The translations under genes were made by a program, and so were the position numbers. A model generated the notes under the pieces. The model saw nothing but the letters and a program-made list of their open reading frames with translations, ran no database searches and was not told where the DNA came from. A DNA stretch of 34,591 bases from Clostridiales bacterium (lineage in GTDB: Bacteria; Bacillota; Clostridia; Oscillospirales; Oscillospiraceae). Location of the stretch: assembly GCA_012838345.1 (NCBI GenBank), contig DUPK01000058.1, positions 1-34,591 on the forward strand. Direction: 5' to 3'. Every line of letters starts with the position of its first letter. Positions within the stretch are counted from its first letter, which is position 1. Shown here piece by piece: positions 1 to 6,830 of the stretch.

Positions 1-1
1 C

Positions 2-82
2 TACAACAACCGCCGCAGCAAGGCAAAGCTAAAGGGCCTGCCGCCTGCTCTTCACAGGCAACAAGCCCTCTCGGTTGCTTGA
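2..82 (+). pseudogene. C-terminal end of an IS3-family transposase (cut by the window edge)
   Basis: The frame starting at base 2 is open from the window edge and reads YNNRRSKAKLKGLPPA... to a TGA at 80-82. This resembles the conserved carboxy terminus of IS3-family OrfB integrase-type (DDE) transposases, where a YNN-R-K-KLKGL-P pattern precedes the stop. Only 26 residues are visible, so the catalytic DDE residues lie outside the window. Whether the rest of the element is intact cannot be judged; it is listed as a fragment only because it is truncated here. Assignment is by pattern resemblance, supported by the terminal-repeat-like sequence that follows. Confidence 0.65.
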
Positions 83-101
83 CTTTTTCTCTTTTACATT
101 T

Positions 102-126
102 TGTCTAACTTTTTGGGGTCACTTCA
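102..126 (+). repeat. Putative right terminal inverted repeat of the IS3-family element
   Basis: After the transposase stop comes a short AT-rich spacer and then a segment containing TTTTTGGGGTCACTTCA, which looks like the outer end of many IS3-family elements (a run of T followed by GGGGTCA). It ends about 18 bases from the stop codon of the next gene (minus strand, 144), so the element lies immediately downstream of that gene. The left repeat and target duplication are outside the window. Confidence 0.5.
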
Positions 127-143
127 GCAGTACCGCTCATTTA

Positions 144-1058
144 TTAATTGGCCGGGAGTACCATCTCCTTTATAACCATCGGCACCAGATGTTCGGCGTT
201 CATATAGAAGGCGCGAGGGGGCTGAATACTATGCAGATTCCCGTTGTAATAGACGTCTTTGTAATGCTCTATAATCTCTTCAACGGTTTTGCCCTGCAGA
301 TAATCGTTCACTATCAGGTCCTTCAGGGCTTCTGAGGTCTTGAGGGCGCGTTTCATAAACTCGGCGCAGGCCTCGCCTCGCAGGACCCCGAAGTGAGGGA
401 CAAAGAGGTTTTCTATGTTAAGCTCAAGAAGGCGCTCGATATAGTTTACGGAGCTTTTATAGCTCACAAGGAAACCGGGGGCGACGGAATACCCGTCGGC
501 GCTCGCTCCCAGCGATTCGCAGGAGATGAGCGTTTTGTTCCGGGGGATGTAAAACGATATGCAGCATTTCGTGTGGCCCGGCGCTTCCAATACGCGCAGA
601 CTCACATCGCCCAAATCTATCGTGTCACCATCGCGCACGATTATATCGACGCTCAGGTCGCCGAGGTCCCCTTCGCTAAACTTTGCCCCGTACTGCTCGG
701 CGGCGCTTTGGTTAAGCTCGCTGATAACGGAAAGGGCCGAGGGCTTTGAGAGGATTTTCGCCGCGTACTCGCTGGCAACAACCTTTAAGTCTTTGTAGGC
801 AAGGCGACAGCGGCCGCTGCCCGAGGCGTGGTCGTAATGCGAGTGTGTAAGCAGTATAGAGTCAAGAGGCCTGCCGCCTAGAACCGCTTTTATGTTTTCA
901 ATCATTTTATCTGCGCAAAAAGCAAAGCCGGAATCTACGAGCGCGGCTTTCTGCTTCGTGCTGATGAGAAAGGCCGAGCTTCCGGCGAGGGGGGTGACCT
1001 TGCTTATGCGCATAAGCTCGTCCTTATAATAATCGCTTACAGTTCTGTTAATACTCAT
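144..1058 (-). CDS. Metallo-beta-lactamase-fold hydrolase
   Basis: This 304-residue protein has the metal-binding signature THSHYDH (HxHxDH) near residues 71-77 of a metallo-beta-lactamase fold. A later GHT histidine and a VPHFG histidine could complete the two-metal site. The family is mostly zinc hydrolases acting on thioesters, lactones, phosphodiesters or glutathione adducts; the substrate here cannot be told. No signal peptide is visible, so it is likely cytoplasmic. The ATG at 1056-1058 follows a clear AAGGAG site. It is divergent from ndk with its own sigma-A promoter and has no partner gene. An IS3 end sits just past its stop codon, so any original terminator or downstream gene may have been displaced. 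Confidence 0.85.
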   Translation of the reverse strand: MSINRTVSDYYKDELMRISKVTPLAGSSAFLISTKQKAALVDSGFAFCADKMIENIKAVLGGRPLDSILLTHSHYDHASGSGRCRLAYKDLKVVASEYAAKILSKPSALSVISELNQSAAEQYGAKFSEGDLGDLSVDIIVRDGDTIDLGDVSLRVLEAPGHTKCCISFYIPRNKTLISCESLGASADGYSVAPGFLVSYKSSVNYIERLLELNIENLFVPHFGVLRGEACAEFMKRALKTSEALKDLIVNDYLQGKTVEEIIEHYKDVYYNGNLHSIQPPRAFYMNAEHLVPMVIKEMVLPAN

Positions 1059-1129
1059 ATCCGCTCCTTAATAGCTTCGCTGTTTGGTCTTTTGCTTAAA
1101 TCTAATCCGGCCGCTCGGGGTATAAAGCA

Positions 1130-1158
1130 ATTACACCATAAACCGACAGGAAATTCAA
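1130..1158 (-). promoter_or_regulatory. Sigma-A promoter for the metallo-hydrolase gene
   Basis: On the minus strand a TTGAAT -35 box (1153-1158) is followed after 17 bases by TGTAAT (1130-1135), which is preceded by TG one base upstream (extended -10). It lies about 70 bases from the start codon. Confidence 0.6.
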
Positions 1159-1181
1159 GGCGCTGTTCTCGGATTCGTGGA

Positions 1182-1229
1182 AATAATTGTATACAATCAC
1201 TGGCAATTATTGTTTTTCCCTGCTATAAT
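1182..1229 (+). promoter_or_regulatory. ndk promoter region with palindromes
   Basis: TATAAT at 1224-1229 is preceded by TG-C, giving an extended -10. No good -35 is seen at 17 bases. Upstream lie a perfect 12-base palindrome ATTGTATACAAT (1186-1197) and an 8-base inverted repeat AATAATTG/CAATTATT (1182-1189 and 1204-1211) that could be an operator. The same TTGTATACAA core recurs at the hprK promoter. Confidence 0.5.
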
Positions 1230-1280
1230 TATATAAGCGGAGCTTTTTCAGAGCAAAATAAACTGAAAGAGGTGTGTGCC

Positions 1281-1706
1281 TTGGCGCTTGAAAGGACCTT
1301 TGTCATGCTTAAACCGGATTGCGTTAAAAGACGCTTGGTCGGAGAGGTAATTTCCAGAATCGAGAAGAAGGGCTATAAAATCACCGATATAAAAATGTCA
1401 GAACTGGACGAGGCTTTTGTCCGTGAGCAGTATTCCCATCTTATTGGCCGCAGCTTTTTCCCCGAACTGCTTAAATATATGACCTCGGGGCCGGTCATCG
1501 GCATGGTGGTGGAAGGGGAAAGCGCCGTAAGGATTATGAGAAAGCTCATAGGCGCAACCAGGGTTGCGGACGCCGAACCAGGGACAATAAGAGGCGACTT
1601 TGCCTTCACCGATACCGAGAACGTTGTTCACGGCTCGGATTCTCCCGAGAACGCGGAGCTTGAAATCAACCGCTTTTTCAGGTACAAAGTGCCGAGCAAG
1701 GTATAG
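1281..1706 (+). CDS. ndk: Nucleoside-diphosphate kinase
   Basis: The product transfers the gamma phosphate from ATP to nucleoside diphosphates through a phosphohistidine, balancing cellular NTP and dNTP pools. The sequence begins MALERTFVMLKPDCVKR, the standard family start, and carries the NVVHGSDS active-site segment with the catalytic histidine. With a TTG start at 1281 it is 141 residues, the usual subunit length. The TTG follows AAAGAGGTG with 6 bases spacing. An upstream in-frame ATG at 1092 would add 63 residues with no family match and would overlap the promoter, so it is rejected. The gene is monocistronic, ending in a strong intrinsic terminator. Confidence 0.96.
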   Translation: MALERTFVMLKPDCVKRRLVGEVISRIEKKGYKITDIKMSELDEAFVREQYSHLIGRSFFPELLKYMTSGPVIGMVVEGESAVRIMRKLIGATRVADAEPGTIRGDFAFTDTENVVHGSDSPENAELEINRFFRYKVPSKV

Positions 1707-1707
1707 T

Positions 1708-1744
1708 AAACCGGGGAGTCTCGCAGTAAGACTCCCCGGTTTTT
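1708..1744 (+). terminator. Intrinsic terminator of ndk (possibly bidirectional)
   Basis: A perfect 13-base stem AAACCGGGGAGTC/GACTCCCCGGTTT encloses a 9-base loop and runs into TTTTT on the plus strand. It lies between the convergent ndk and tgl genes and may serve both. Confidence 0.9.
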
Positions 1745-1786
1745 CGCAGTCTATAGCAAAAAGGTTTTTAGCGTTGGCAAAACCCG

Positions 1787-2569
1787 TCAGGCCGTCCTCT
1801 CCAGTGCGGTCTGGGCGCGCCTGTATGCCTCGTAGAGCTTACCGTAGTTCGGGTTTCCCGCTGTGTCCATCAGATATGCCTCTTCGTCCGCGTCATCGGC
1901 TCTGTTTCGATTGAGCATCTTTATAAAGACTTCCGCTCTGTGCCTTCCGAAGCCGTGCCCGTAGTAGAAGCCGCCACCCAGGTCTATGACGTTTTCCCCC
2001 TGCAGCTCGGGCGTCGCGGGGTCGACATCGGGGTTTTTGAAGTATCGGCGGTCGCCGGGAAGGTAGACATCCGCCCTGCCCATAAGCCCGACCTCCCGCA
2101 GCAGCGGCTCAATGCGGTACCAGTTCATAAGATATATTCTTGTGAAGGTATTGTCAAAGGCCTCGTCGCCGAACACTTCAAGAAGGGACTTGTAGTAGAC
2201 TATCAGCATGGCGGTGGCGCACTCCGTGCCGTACTTGTGGCTGTTTTTGTATATGTCTCTTACCGCTTCCGAGGGCTTGACGCTCGCCTTGAGCGCAAAG
2301 CCGCCGTCCGGCATCCTGTCCCAGTATTCCTTGTTGCAGAACGATTCGCGAAAGACCCTGAAGGCAAGGCGGCTTCTGTTAAGCGCCTCGGCGGCCCTCA
2401 CGATTTCGCTGCGGAGCTTAAGCTCAAAGTCGAGCCGCTCCTCGGAGGAGAAATTGTGCCTTCCCTCATCGGAGAGAAGTATGCGCAATATTTGACTCTC
2501 GGTAGTGTTTACCGGGTATAATCTCATGAGCGTGGCGGTGTCGGCGGGCTCGTTTTTAATCAGAATCAT
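1787..2569 (-). CDS. tgl: Protein-glutamine gamma-glutamyltransferase (spore transglutaminase)
   Basis: This 260-residue protein resembles Bacillus Tgl, which cross-links spore coat proteins by forming gamma-glutamyl-lysine bonds. Landmarks match: FELKLRSEIVRAAEAL near residue 48, the catalytic segment GTECATAM with Cys117 next to Glu116, YFKNP near 176, QGENVIDLG with Glu192, and GHGFG with His205. These fall about where Cys116, Glu187 and His200 fall in the Bacillus enzyme. The chosen ATG (2567-2569) follows a GGGGAG site and overlaps the stop of the upstream gene as ATGA, so translation is coupled. A 24-residue upstream extension in frame is rejected because it lies inside that gene. Expression in the mother cell during sporulation is expected from the family. 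Confidence 0.92.
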   Translation of the reverse strand: MILIKNEPADTATLMRLYPVNTTESQILRILLSDEGRHNFSSEERLDFELKLRSEIVRAAEALNRSRLAFRVFRESFCNKEYWDRMPDGGFALKASVKPSEAVRDIYKNSHKYGTECATAMLIVYYKSLLEVFGDEAFDNTFTRIYLMNWYRIEPLLREVGLMGRADVYLPGDRRYFKNPDVDPATPELQGENVIDLGGGFYYGHGFGRHRAEVFIKMLNRNRADDADEEAYLMDTAGNPNYGKLYEAYRRAQTALERTA

Positions 2570-3552
2570 GCAAACTCCCCTCTCTCCGACATGGCAATGC
2601 TGACCTGCTGGGCAAGGTCTTTGCTCAGCCACTCCTGCCAATTTTGCCTGTCTTGGCTTCTTATCTTCGCCGAAAAAGACGAGAGCAGCCTGCGCTTATC
2701 ACTCGGCGCCCTGCGGTAGTCAAGGAGCCTGAGCAATTCGTTTTGCGTAAGCGGCTCCAGGGGTTCCCCCTTTTTTGGCGAAATGCGCTTTCCGAGGTAA
2801 ACGGCCTCGTCGTCGACCACCAGGGGCTCCGGCTCGGAGGTCTGCTGAAAATGCTGCCCGGTAAAGAGCATGAAGGGGCTGTTTTCATCTAGCCAGGAGA
2901 TGAAATTTTCGTATAGCGCCTGCCTTGCTCCGTAATCCGAATAGTCCTCGCAAGAGGGCAGGCGCAGGAGCTTGCAGGCAAGCTCGACATCGCGTTTTTC
3001 ATACGAGAGAATAAATCCTGCGACGAGCCTTAATGAATCCGGCTCGTAAGCCTCAAAAAAGCTCCAGACAAGGTCGTGGATGTAGAGCCCTTTTCGGTTC
3101 CGCCTGAAAATGAGCTCGCAAACCTGCGGGAGGATGGCGGTATATTTGTATTTTTTAATCAGCAGGGCTGCGCAGGTGTCAATTACGGCGTCGTAGGCGT
3201 CGTATTGCTCGAAATGTCCGTCCCAGCCATGCCCCGTTTCAAACATCCATTTTAGCGCCTCAAATTCAAAGGGGCTTTTTTTCTTCGAGTTTAAGCCGGG
3301 ATTTCCGGCTTTGAGGGCGCATATCCTGATAGCCTCGTAATTGCGCGGGCTAAGTTCCGAAATGCCCATAGCCCTGATTTCCGGCATAAGTACAAACAAA
3401 GTGGGAAAGCAAAGGTTAGGGTCGTTTATCAGTCTAACAGCCCTTCTTCTGTCCCGCATAGCAAGGCTGCGAAACTTAAGCCTCAGGTGCTCGGTATCGC
3501 CGTCCCGCCATAGACTGTCAAGGTAGCTTAGATTATTACTGTCCATCGCCAT
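2566..3552 (-). CDS. Unknown protein translationally coupled to tgl
   Basis: I do not recognise this 328-residue protein. It is soluble-looking, with no signal peptide or membrane segment, rich in charged residues, Leu and Tyr, and probably mostly helical. An early segment (MRDRRRAVRLINDPNLCFPTL...) and repeated helical stretches could suggest HEAT/TPR-like packing, but this is weak. It is the first gene of a two-gene operon; its stop overlaps the tgl start (ATGA, 2566-2569), implying matched expression with the spore-coat cross-linker. The ATG at 3550-3552 is 4 bases from GGAG and a second ATG (3544-3546) is 10 bases away, so the true start may be two codons in. A coat substrate or Tgl partner is possible but is only inference. 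Confidence 0.75.
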   Translation of the reverse strand: MAMDSNNLSYLDSLWRDGDTEHLRLKFRSLAMRDRRRAVRLINDPNLCFPTLFVLMPEIRAMGISELSPRNYEAIRICALKAGNPGLNSKKKSPFEFEALKWMFETGHGWDGHFEQYDAYDAVIDTCAALLIKKYKYTAILPQVCELIFRRNRKGLYIHDLVWSFFEAYEPDSLRLVAGFILSYEKRDVELACKLLRLPSCEDYSDYGARQALYENFISWLDENSPFMLFTGQHFQQTSEPEPLVVDDEAVYLGKRISPKKGEPLEPLTQNELLRLLDYRRAPSDKRRLLSSFSAKIRSQDRQNWQEWLSKDLAQQVSIAMSERGEFA

Positions 3553-3571
3553 AATTCTCCTTTTATGCTGT

Positions 3572-3580
3572 TACTATATG
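3572..3580 (-). promoter_or_regulatory. Possible mother-cell sigma (K/E-like) -10 element upstream of the tgl operon
   Basis: The minus strand reads CATATAGTA, which fits the CATA-NNN-TA form of a sigma-K -10 element, about 20 bases before the start codon. No convincing -35 was found at the expected distance, so this is a weak call guided by the known sporulation role of Tgl. Confidence 0.3.
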
Positions 3581-3629
3581 TTATTACGAAGCCCGCTTAA
3601 TGTTCTTCATAAAAGGAGAGAGCAGGATA

Positions 3630-3661
3630 AACAAAACAGGCGCAGCCTTATATGCTGCGCC
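3630..3661 (-). terminator. Intrinsic terminator of rpmB
   Basis: Read on the minus strand, an 8-base stem GGCGCAGC/GCTGCGCC (3654-3661 and 3639-3646) with a 7-base loop is followed by TGTTTTGTTT, just past the rpmB stop. Confidence 0.8.
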
Positions 3662-3681
3662 CGTCTTATACTCAATCAAAC

Positions 3682-3870
3682 TTATACCGCGCGGGTAACC
3701 TTGCCACTGCGTAAACATCTGGTACAGACATGAACACGGCGGGGAGTACCATCCACAATTGCCTTTACCCTCTTGATGTTCGGTTTCCAGGTCCTGTTGG
3801 TGCGCCTGTGAGAGTGGCTTATCTGGATACCAAAGGAAACACTCTTATCGCAAAACTCGCACTTAGCCAT
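3682..3870 (-). CDS. rpmB: 50S ribosomal protein L28
   Basis: A 62-residue L28 of the large ribosomal subunit. It starts MAKCEFCDKSVSFGIQISHS and contains RTWKPNIK, both typical. Two CxxC pairs (Cys4/Cys7 and CTRC near the end) indicate the zinc-binding C+ form. The ATG at 3868-3870 is preceded by a strong AAGGAGGT site; 29 in-frame upstream residues are rejected because they overlap the promoter and are hydrophobic without homology. It is monocistronic, divergent from hprK, with its own promoter and terminator. Confidence 0.97.
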   Translation of the reverse strand: MAKCEFCDKSVSFGIQISHSHRRTNRTWKPNIKRVKAIVDGTPRRVHVCTRCLRSGKVTRAV

Positions 3871-3928
3871 CTGCTGCACCTCCTTGCATGTGGCACTGAT
3901 AAATAGATCGAAAAAGATAACGACCATT

Positions 3929-3957
3929 ATAATAGCAAAGATTAGAGGAAAATGCAA
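3929..3957 (-). promoter_or_regulatory. Sigma-A promoter of rpmB
   Basis: Minus strand TTGCAT (3952-3957), a 17-base spacer and TATTAT (3929-3934). Confidence 0.75.
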
Positions 3958-3982
3958 GTGTTTTTTTAAGCGGCGATTATGC

Positions 3983-4011
3983 TTGCAATTAAAAACCTTT
4001 TTGTATACAAT
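3983..4011 (+). promoter_or_regulatory. Sigma-A promoter of the hprK cluster
   Basis: TTGCAA (3983-3988), a 17-base spacer and TACAAT (4006-4011). The -10 overlaps a perfect 10-base palindrome TTGTATACAA (4001-4010) that is identical to one upstream of ndk, so it may be an operator or a coincidence of -10-like sequence. Confidence 0.6.
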
Positions 4012-4059
4012 TTAACAAAGGCAATAGCTACAAATGAAGTGGAAGGACGTGGGCCGTAA

Positions 4060-5004
4060 GTGAGCAATTATACCGTCAAGCTGTCCGTAATAGAAAAGGA
4101 GTTCTCGCTTGAAGTTGTAAACAGGTCGAGCAATTATGACGATATTGTTATATCCACGCCCGATATAAACAGGCCTGCCATACAGCTTGCGGGATTCTAT
4201 GAGTATTTCGGCGAAAAGCGCATGCAGGTCATGGGCATTGTGGAAACGGAGTACATGAAGAGCCTTACGCATAAGCAGAGGCTTGAGAGCTTCGACAAGT
4301 TCTTCTCCTGGAACATACCGGCGCTCGTCGTCTGCCATGGCAGGGCGCCGCTTGAAGAATGCATCGAAATGGCCAGGAAGCACGACAAAACCGTCCTTGC
4401 CACGCAGAGGGACACCTCCGATTTCATAGCTGGCCTGGTGCTGAGCCTGAAAAGCCATCTCGCCCCGCGAATAACAAGACACGGTGTGCTCGTCGAGGTT
4501 TACGGCGAGGGAATTTTGCTGCTCGGGGAGAGCGGCGTTGGAAAGAGCGAGACTGCCATAGAGCTTGTTAAGCGCGGTCACCGCCTCATAGCGGACGACG
4601 CCGTGGAGATTATGAAGATTTCGGACAGGGATTTGATAGGCAGAGCCCCTGAATTAATACGCCACTTTATAGAGCTTCGCGGCATAGGCGTCGTGGACGT
4701 GCGCAGGCTCTACGGCATGGGCTCTGTAAAGACCGCCGAAAGGATAGACCTTGTAATAAACCTTGAGCCCTGGCAGGAGGAAATGGTTTACGACAGACTT
4801 GGCATAGAAAACCAGTATATGACTATAATGGGAGTGGATGTTCCCTCGCTCACGGTGCCCGTTAAGCCCGGGCGCAACCTCGCGGTGATTGTGGAGGTCG
4901 CGGCGATGAACAACAGGCACAAAAAGCTGGGACACAACACCGCCGAGGAGTTTTCCGAGAGGGTCAACGAGTTTTTTGATATAAGTTTCAGTAGAAATCT
5001 ATGA
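4060..5004 (+). CDS. hprK: HPr kinase/phosphorylase
   Basis: HprK phosphorylates and dephosphorylates Ser46 of HPr, setting carbon catabolite repression and sugar uptake in Gram-positives. The 314-residue length is typical. The P-loop GESGVGKS is at residues 156-163, preceded by the conserved His at about 141 (RHGVLVEVYGEG) and followed by ADDAVEI and the signature LRGIGVVDVRRLYG. The only sensible start is a GTG at 4060, since a stop codon lies just upstream in frame; the ribosome site (GGAAGG, 13 bases away) is poor. It leads a cluster with murB 10 bases downstream. No HPr gene is in the window. Confidence 0.97.
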   Translation: MSNYTVKLSVIEKEFSLEVVNRSSNYDDIVISTPDINRPAIQLAGFYEYFGEKRMQVMGIVETEYMKSLTHKQRLESFDKFFSWNIPALVVCHGRAPLEECIEMARKHDKTVLATQRDTSDFIAGLVLSLKSHLAPRITRHGVLVEVYGEGILLLGESGVGKSETAIELVKRGHRLIADDAVEIMKISDRDLIGRAPELIRHFIELRGIGVVDVRRLYGMGSVKTAERIDLVINLEPWQEEMVYDRLGIENQYMTIMGVDVPSLTVPVKPGRNLAVIVEVAAMNNRHKKLGHNTAEEFSERVNEFFDISFSRNL

Positions 5005-5014
5005 GGGAGAAGCC

Positions 5015-5929
5015 ATGGGACTTGATAAGCTGATTAGCGATTTGAAAAGAAAACTGCCTTCGCTTGAGATGCTTCCTAACGAGCCGATGAGCCGCCACAC
5101 CTCGTTTAAAATCGGCGGACCCGTTTCCGTCATGGCTTTTCCGGCCTCGGCGGAGGAGCTTAGAGCCCTGCTGGAGGAGCTTAACAAAGCTGGCGTTAAA
5201 CCTTTTGTCTTCGGAAACGGGACAAATCTGCTTGTTCAGGACGAACCATTAAATATCTTTGCGATTAAGACAAATCAGCGACTTAACGAGATTCGTCTCA
5301 CCCCTGACGGGGGCGTTTTCGCCCTCAGCGGCGCGCTGCTTTCATCCCTTGCGGTATTTGCCCAGAAAAACGGGCTTGCGGGGCTAGAGTTTGCCCACGG
5401 CATACCCGGCAGTCTGGGCGGGGCCGTCTGCATGAACGCGGGGGCCTACGGCGGCGAGATGAGCCAGGTCGTGGAGAGGACGGAGTACCTCGACGACAGT
5501 CTGGAGCTTAAATCGGTTTCCGGCGCTGAGCATGATTTTTCCTACAGGCACAGCCTGTTCTCAGACTCGGAGAAGATTGTTGTCTCCGCGATTATCCGCC
5601 TTACGCCGGGCGACCCGGCCGGGATAAAAGAGAAAATGGATGAGCTTGCTACCAGGCGCAGGGGCTCCCAGCCTTTGAACATACCGAGCGCCGGCAGCGT
5701 TTTCAAGCGCCCGGCGGGCGGCTACGCCGCTGCTCTGATTGACTCGGCGGGCCTTAAGGGGCTTAGGGTCGGCGGCGCCCAGGTCTCGGAGAAGCACGCG
5801 GGGTTCATAGTGAACCTCGGCGGCGCGACCTGCAACGACGTTCTGCGCCTCATAGATAAGGTGAGAGAGAGAGTTTTCAAAGAGCACGGAATACGGCTTG
5901 AGATGGAGATAAAGCACATAACGGGTTGA
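5015..5929 (+). CDS. murB: UDP-N-acetylenolpyruvoylglucosamine reductase
   Basis: MurB reduces UDP-GlcNAc-enolpyruvate to UDP-MurNAc with NADPH and FAD, the second committed step of peptidoglycan synthesis. Visible signatures include SRHTSFKIGGP (residues 26-36), the FAD-binding FGNGTNLLV (66-74), HGIPGSLGGAVCMNAGAYGGEM (128 onward), YRHS, and GSVFKRP with the proton-donating serine near 228. At 304 residues it is a normal type II enzyme. ATG at 5015 follows GAGGGAGAAG, which overlaps the end of hprK. The association with hprK and rapZ is common in Clostridia. Confidence 0.97.
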   Translation: MGLDKLISDLKRKLPSLEMLPNEPMSRHTSFKIGGPVSVMAFPASAEELRALLEELNKAGVKPFVFGNGTNLLVQDEPLNIFAIKTNQRLNEIRLTPDGGVFALSGALLSSLAVFAQKNGLAGLEFAHGIPGSLGGAVCMNAGAYGGEMSQVVERTEYLDDSLELKSVSGAEHDFSYRHSLFSDSEKIVVSAIIRLTPGDPAGIKEKMDELATRRRGSQPLNIPSAGSVFKRPAGGYAAALIDSAGLKGLRVGGAQVSEKHAGFIVNLGGATCNDVLRLIDKVRERVFKEHGIRLEMEIKHITG

Positions 5930-5944
5930 TTTGGAGGGCTTGCC

Positions 5945-6799
5945 GTGAAGTTTCTGATAATATCCGGTTTGTCCGGCGCCGGAAAAAGTAAGGCCGCCGG
6001 AATACTGGAGGACATGGATTTCTACTGCGTGGACAATATGCCCGTGGTTCTGATGCCGAAGTTTGCCGAGCTTTGCCTTGCCACAAGGGGCAGGTACGAG
6101 TGCGTCGCGCTCGTTACGGACATAAGGGGGCGTGAGAGCTTCGACGAGCTCTTCAAGGCGCTGGACGAGATGTACAAAATGGGCCTTGAATACCAAATCC
6201 TCTTCATAGAGGCCTCCGTAGACACCATCGTGCGCAGGTACAAGGAGACCAGGAGGAGGCACCCTCTCGATACGGACGGCGACATAGAGGGCGCAATCAG
6301 GCGCGAGAAGCAGCTGCTCAGCGCGGTCAGGGAGCGGGCGGACTATATAATCGACACCACAGACTTTCAGGTAAGCCGCCTTCAGAACGAGCTGTTTCGC
6401 CTTTTTGTGGGCAATAAAGAGGAGCGCACGATTGACGTAAACGTAATCTCCTTCGGTTTCAAATACGGAATTCCGACGAACGCCGACCTTGTGTTCGACG
6501 TCAGGTTCCTGCCGAACCCGTTTTACGTTACGGAGCTGGCCTCCAATAGCGGGCTCGACGCGCCCGTGCGGGAGTATGTGTTCAAACACGCCCAGACAAG
6601 GGAGTTTATGAAGAAGCTCGAGGACATGATAGAGTTCCTGCTTCCGTTATATATTGAAGAGGGCAAGTACTCGCTTGTCATAGCAATCGGCTGTACCGGA
6701 GGGCACCACCGCTCGGTTGCGATAGCCGAGGAGCTCGGCGCCTTCATCGAGGGCAAGGGTTACCATGTAAAGACAAGCCACAGGGATATTGAAAAATAG
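5945..6799 (+). CDS. rapZ: RapZ/YvcJ-family nucleotide-binding protein
   Basis: A 284-residue P-loop protein of the RapZ/YvcJ family. In enterobacteria RapZ is an RNA-binding adaptor controlling GlmS; in Bacillus YvcJ hydrolyses nucleotides and affects competence, so the role here is not fixed. Walker A GLSGAGKS is at residues 8-15. DTTDF, SFGFKYGIPTNADLVFDVRFLPNP and the carboxy-terminal IGCTGGHHRSV are all family hallmarks. The GTG start at 5945 follows GGAGG by 7 bases, 15 bases after murB. The usual next gene, yvcK/mgfK, is missing: whiA follows directly after 31 bases. Confidence 0.95.
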   Translation: MKFLIISGLSGAGKSKAAGILEDMDFYCVDNMPVVLMPKFAELCLATRGRYECVALVTDIRGRESFDELFKALDEMYKMGLEYQILFIEASVDTIVRRYKETRRRHPLDTDGDIEGAIRREKQLLSAVRERADYIIDTTDFQVSRLQNELFRLFVGNKEERTIDVNVISFGFKYGIPTNADLVFDVRFLPNPFYVTELASNSGLDAPVREYVFKHAQTREFMKKLEDMIEFLLPLYIEEGKYSLVIAIGCTGGHHRSVAIAEELGAFIEGKGYHVKTSHRDIEK

Positions 6800-6830
6800 T
6801 TTTCCTGGCACATTGGGGGAGGTGCTTACC

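Noticed and set aside
1092-1280. 63-residue N-terminal extension of ndk
   Set aside because: It crosses the extended -10 promoter, has no family similarity, and a TTG with a good ribosome site gives the normal length.
5561-6589. 342-codon minus-strand frame opposite murB and rapZ
   Set aside because: It is a shadow of two well-identified genes, and its translation shows no recognisable domain.
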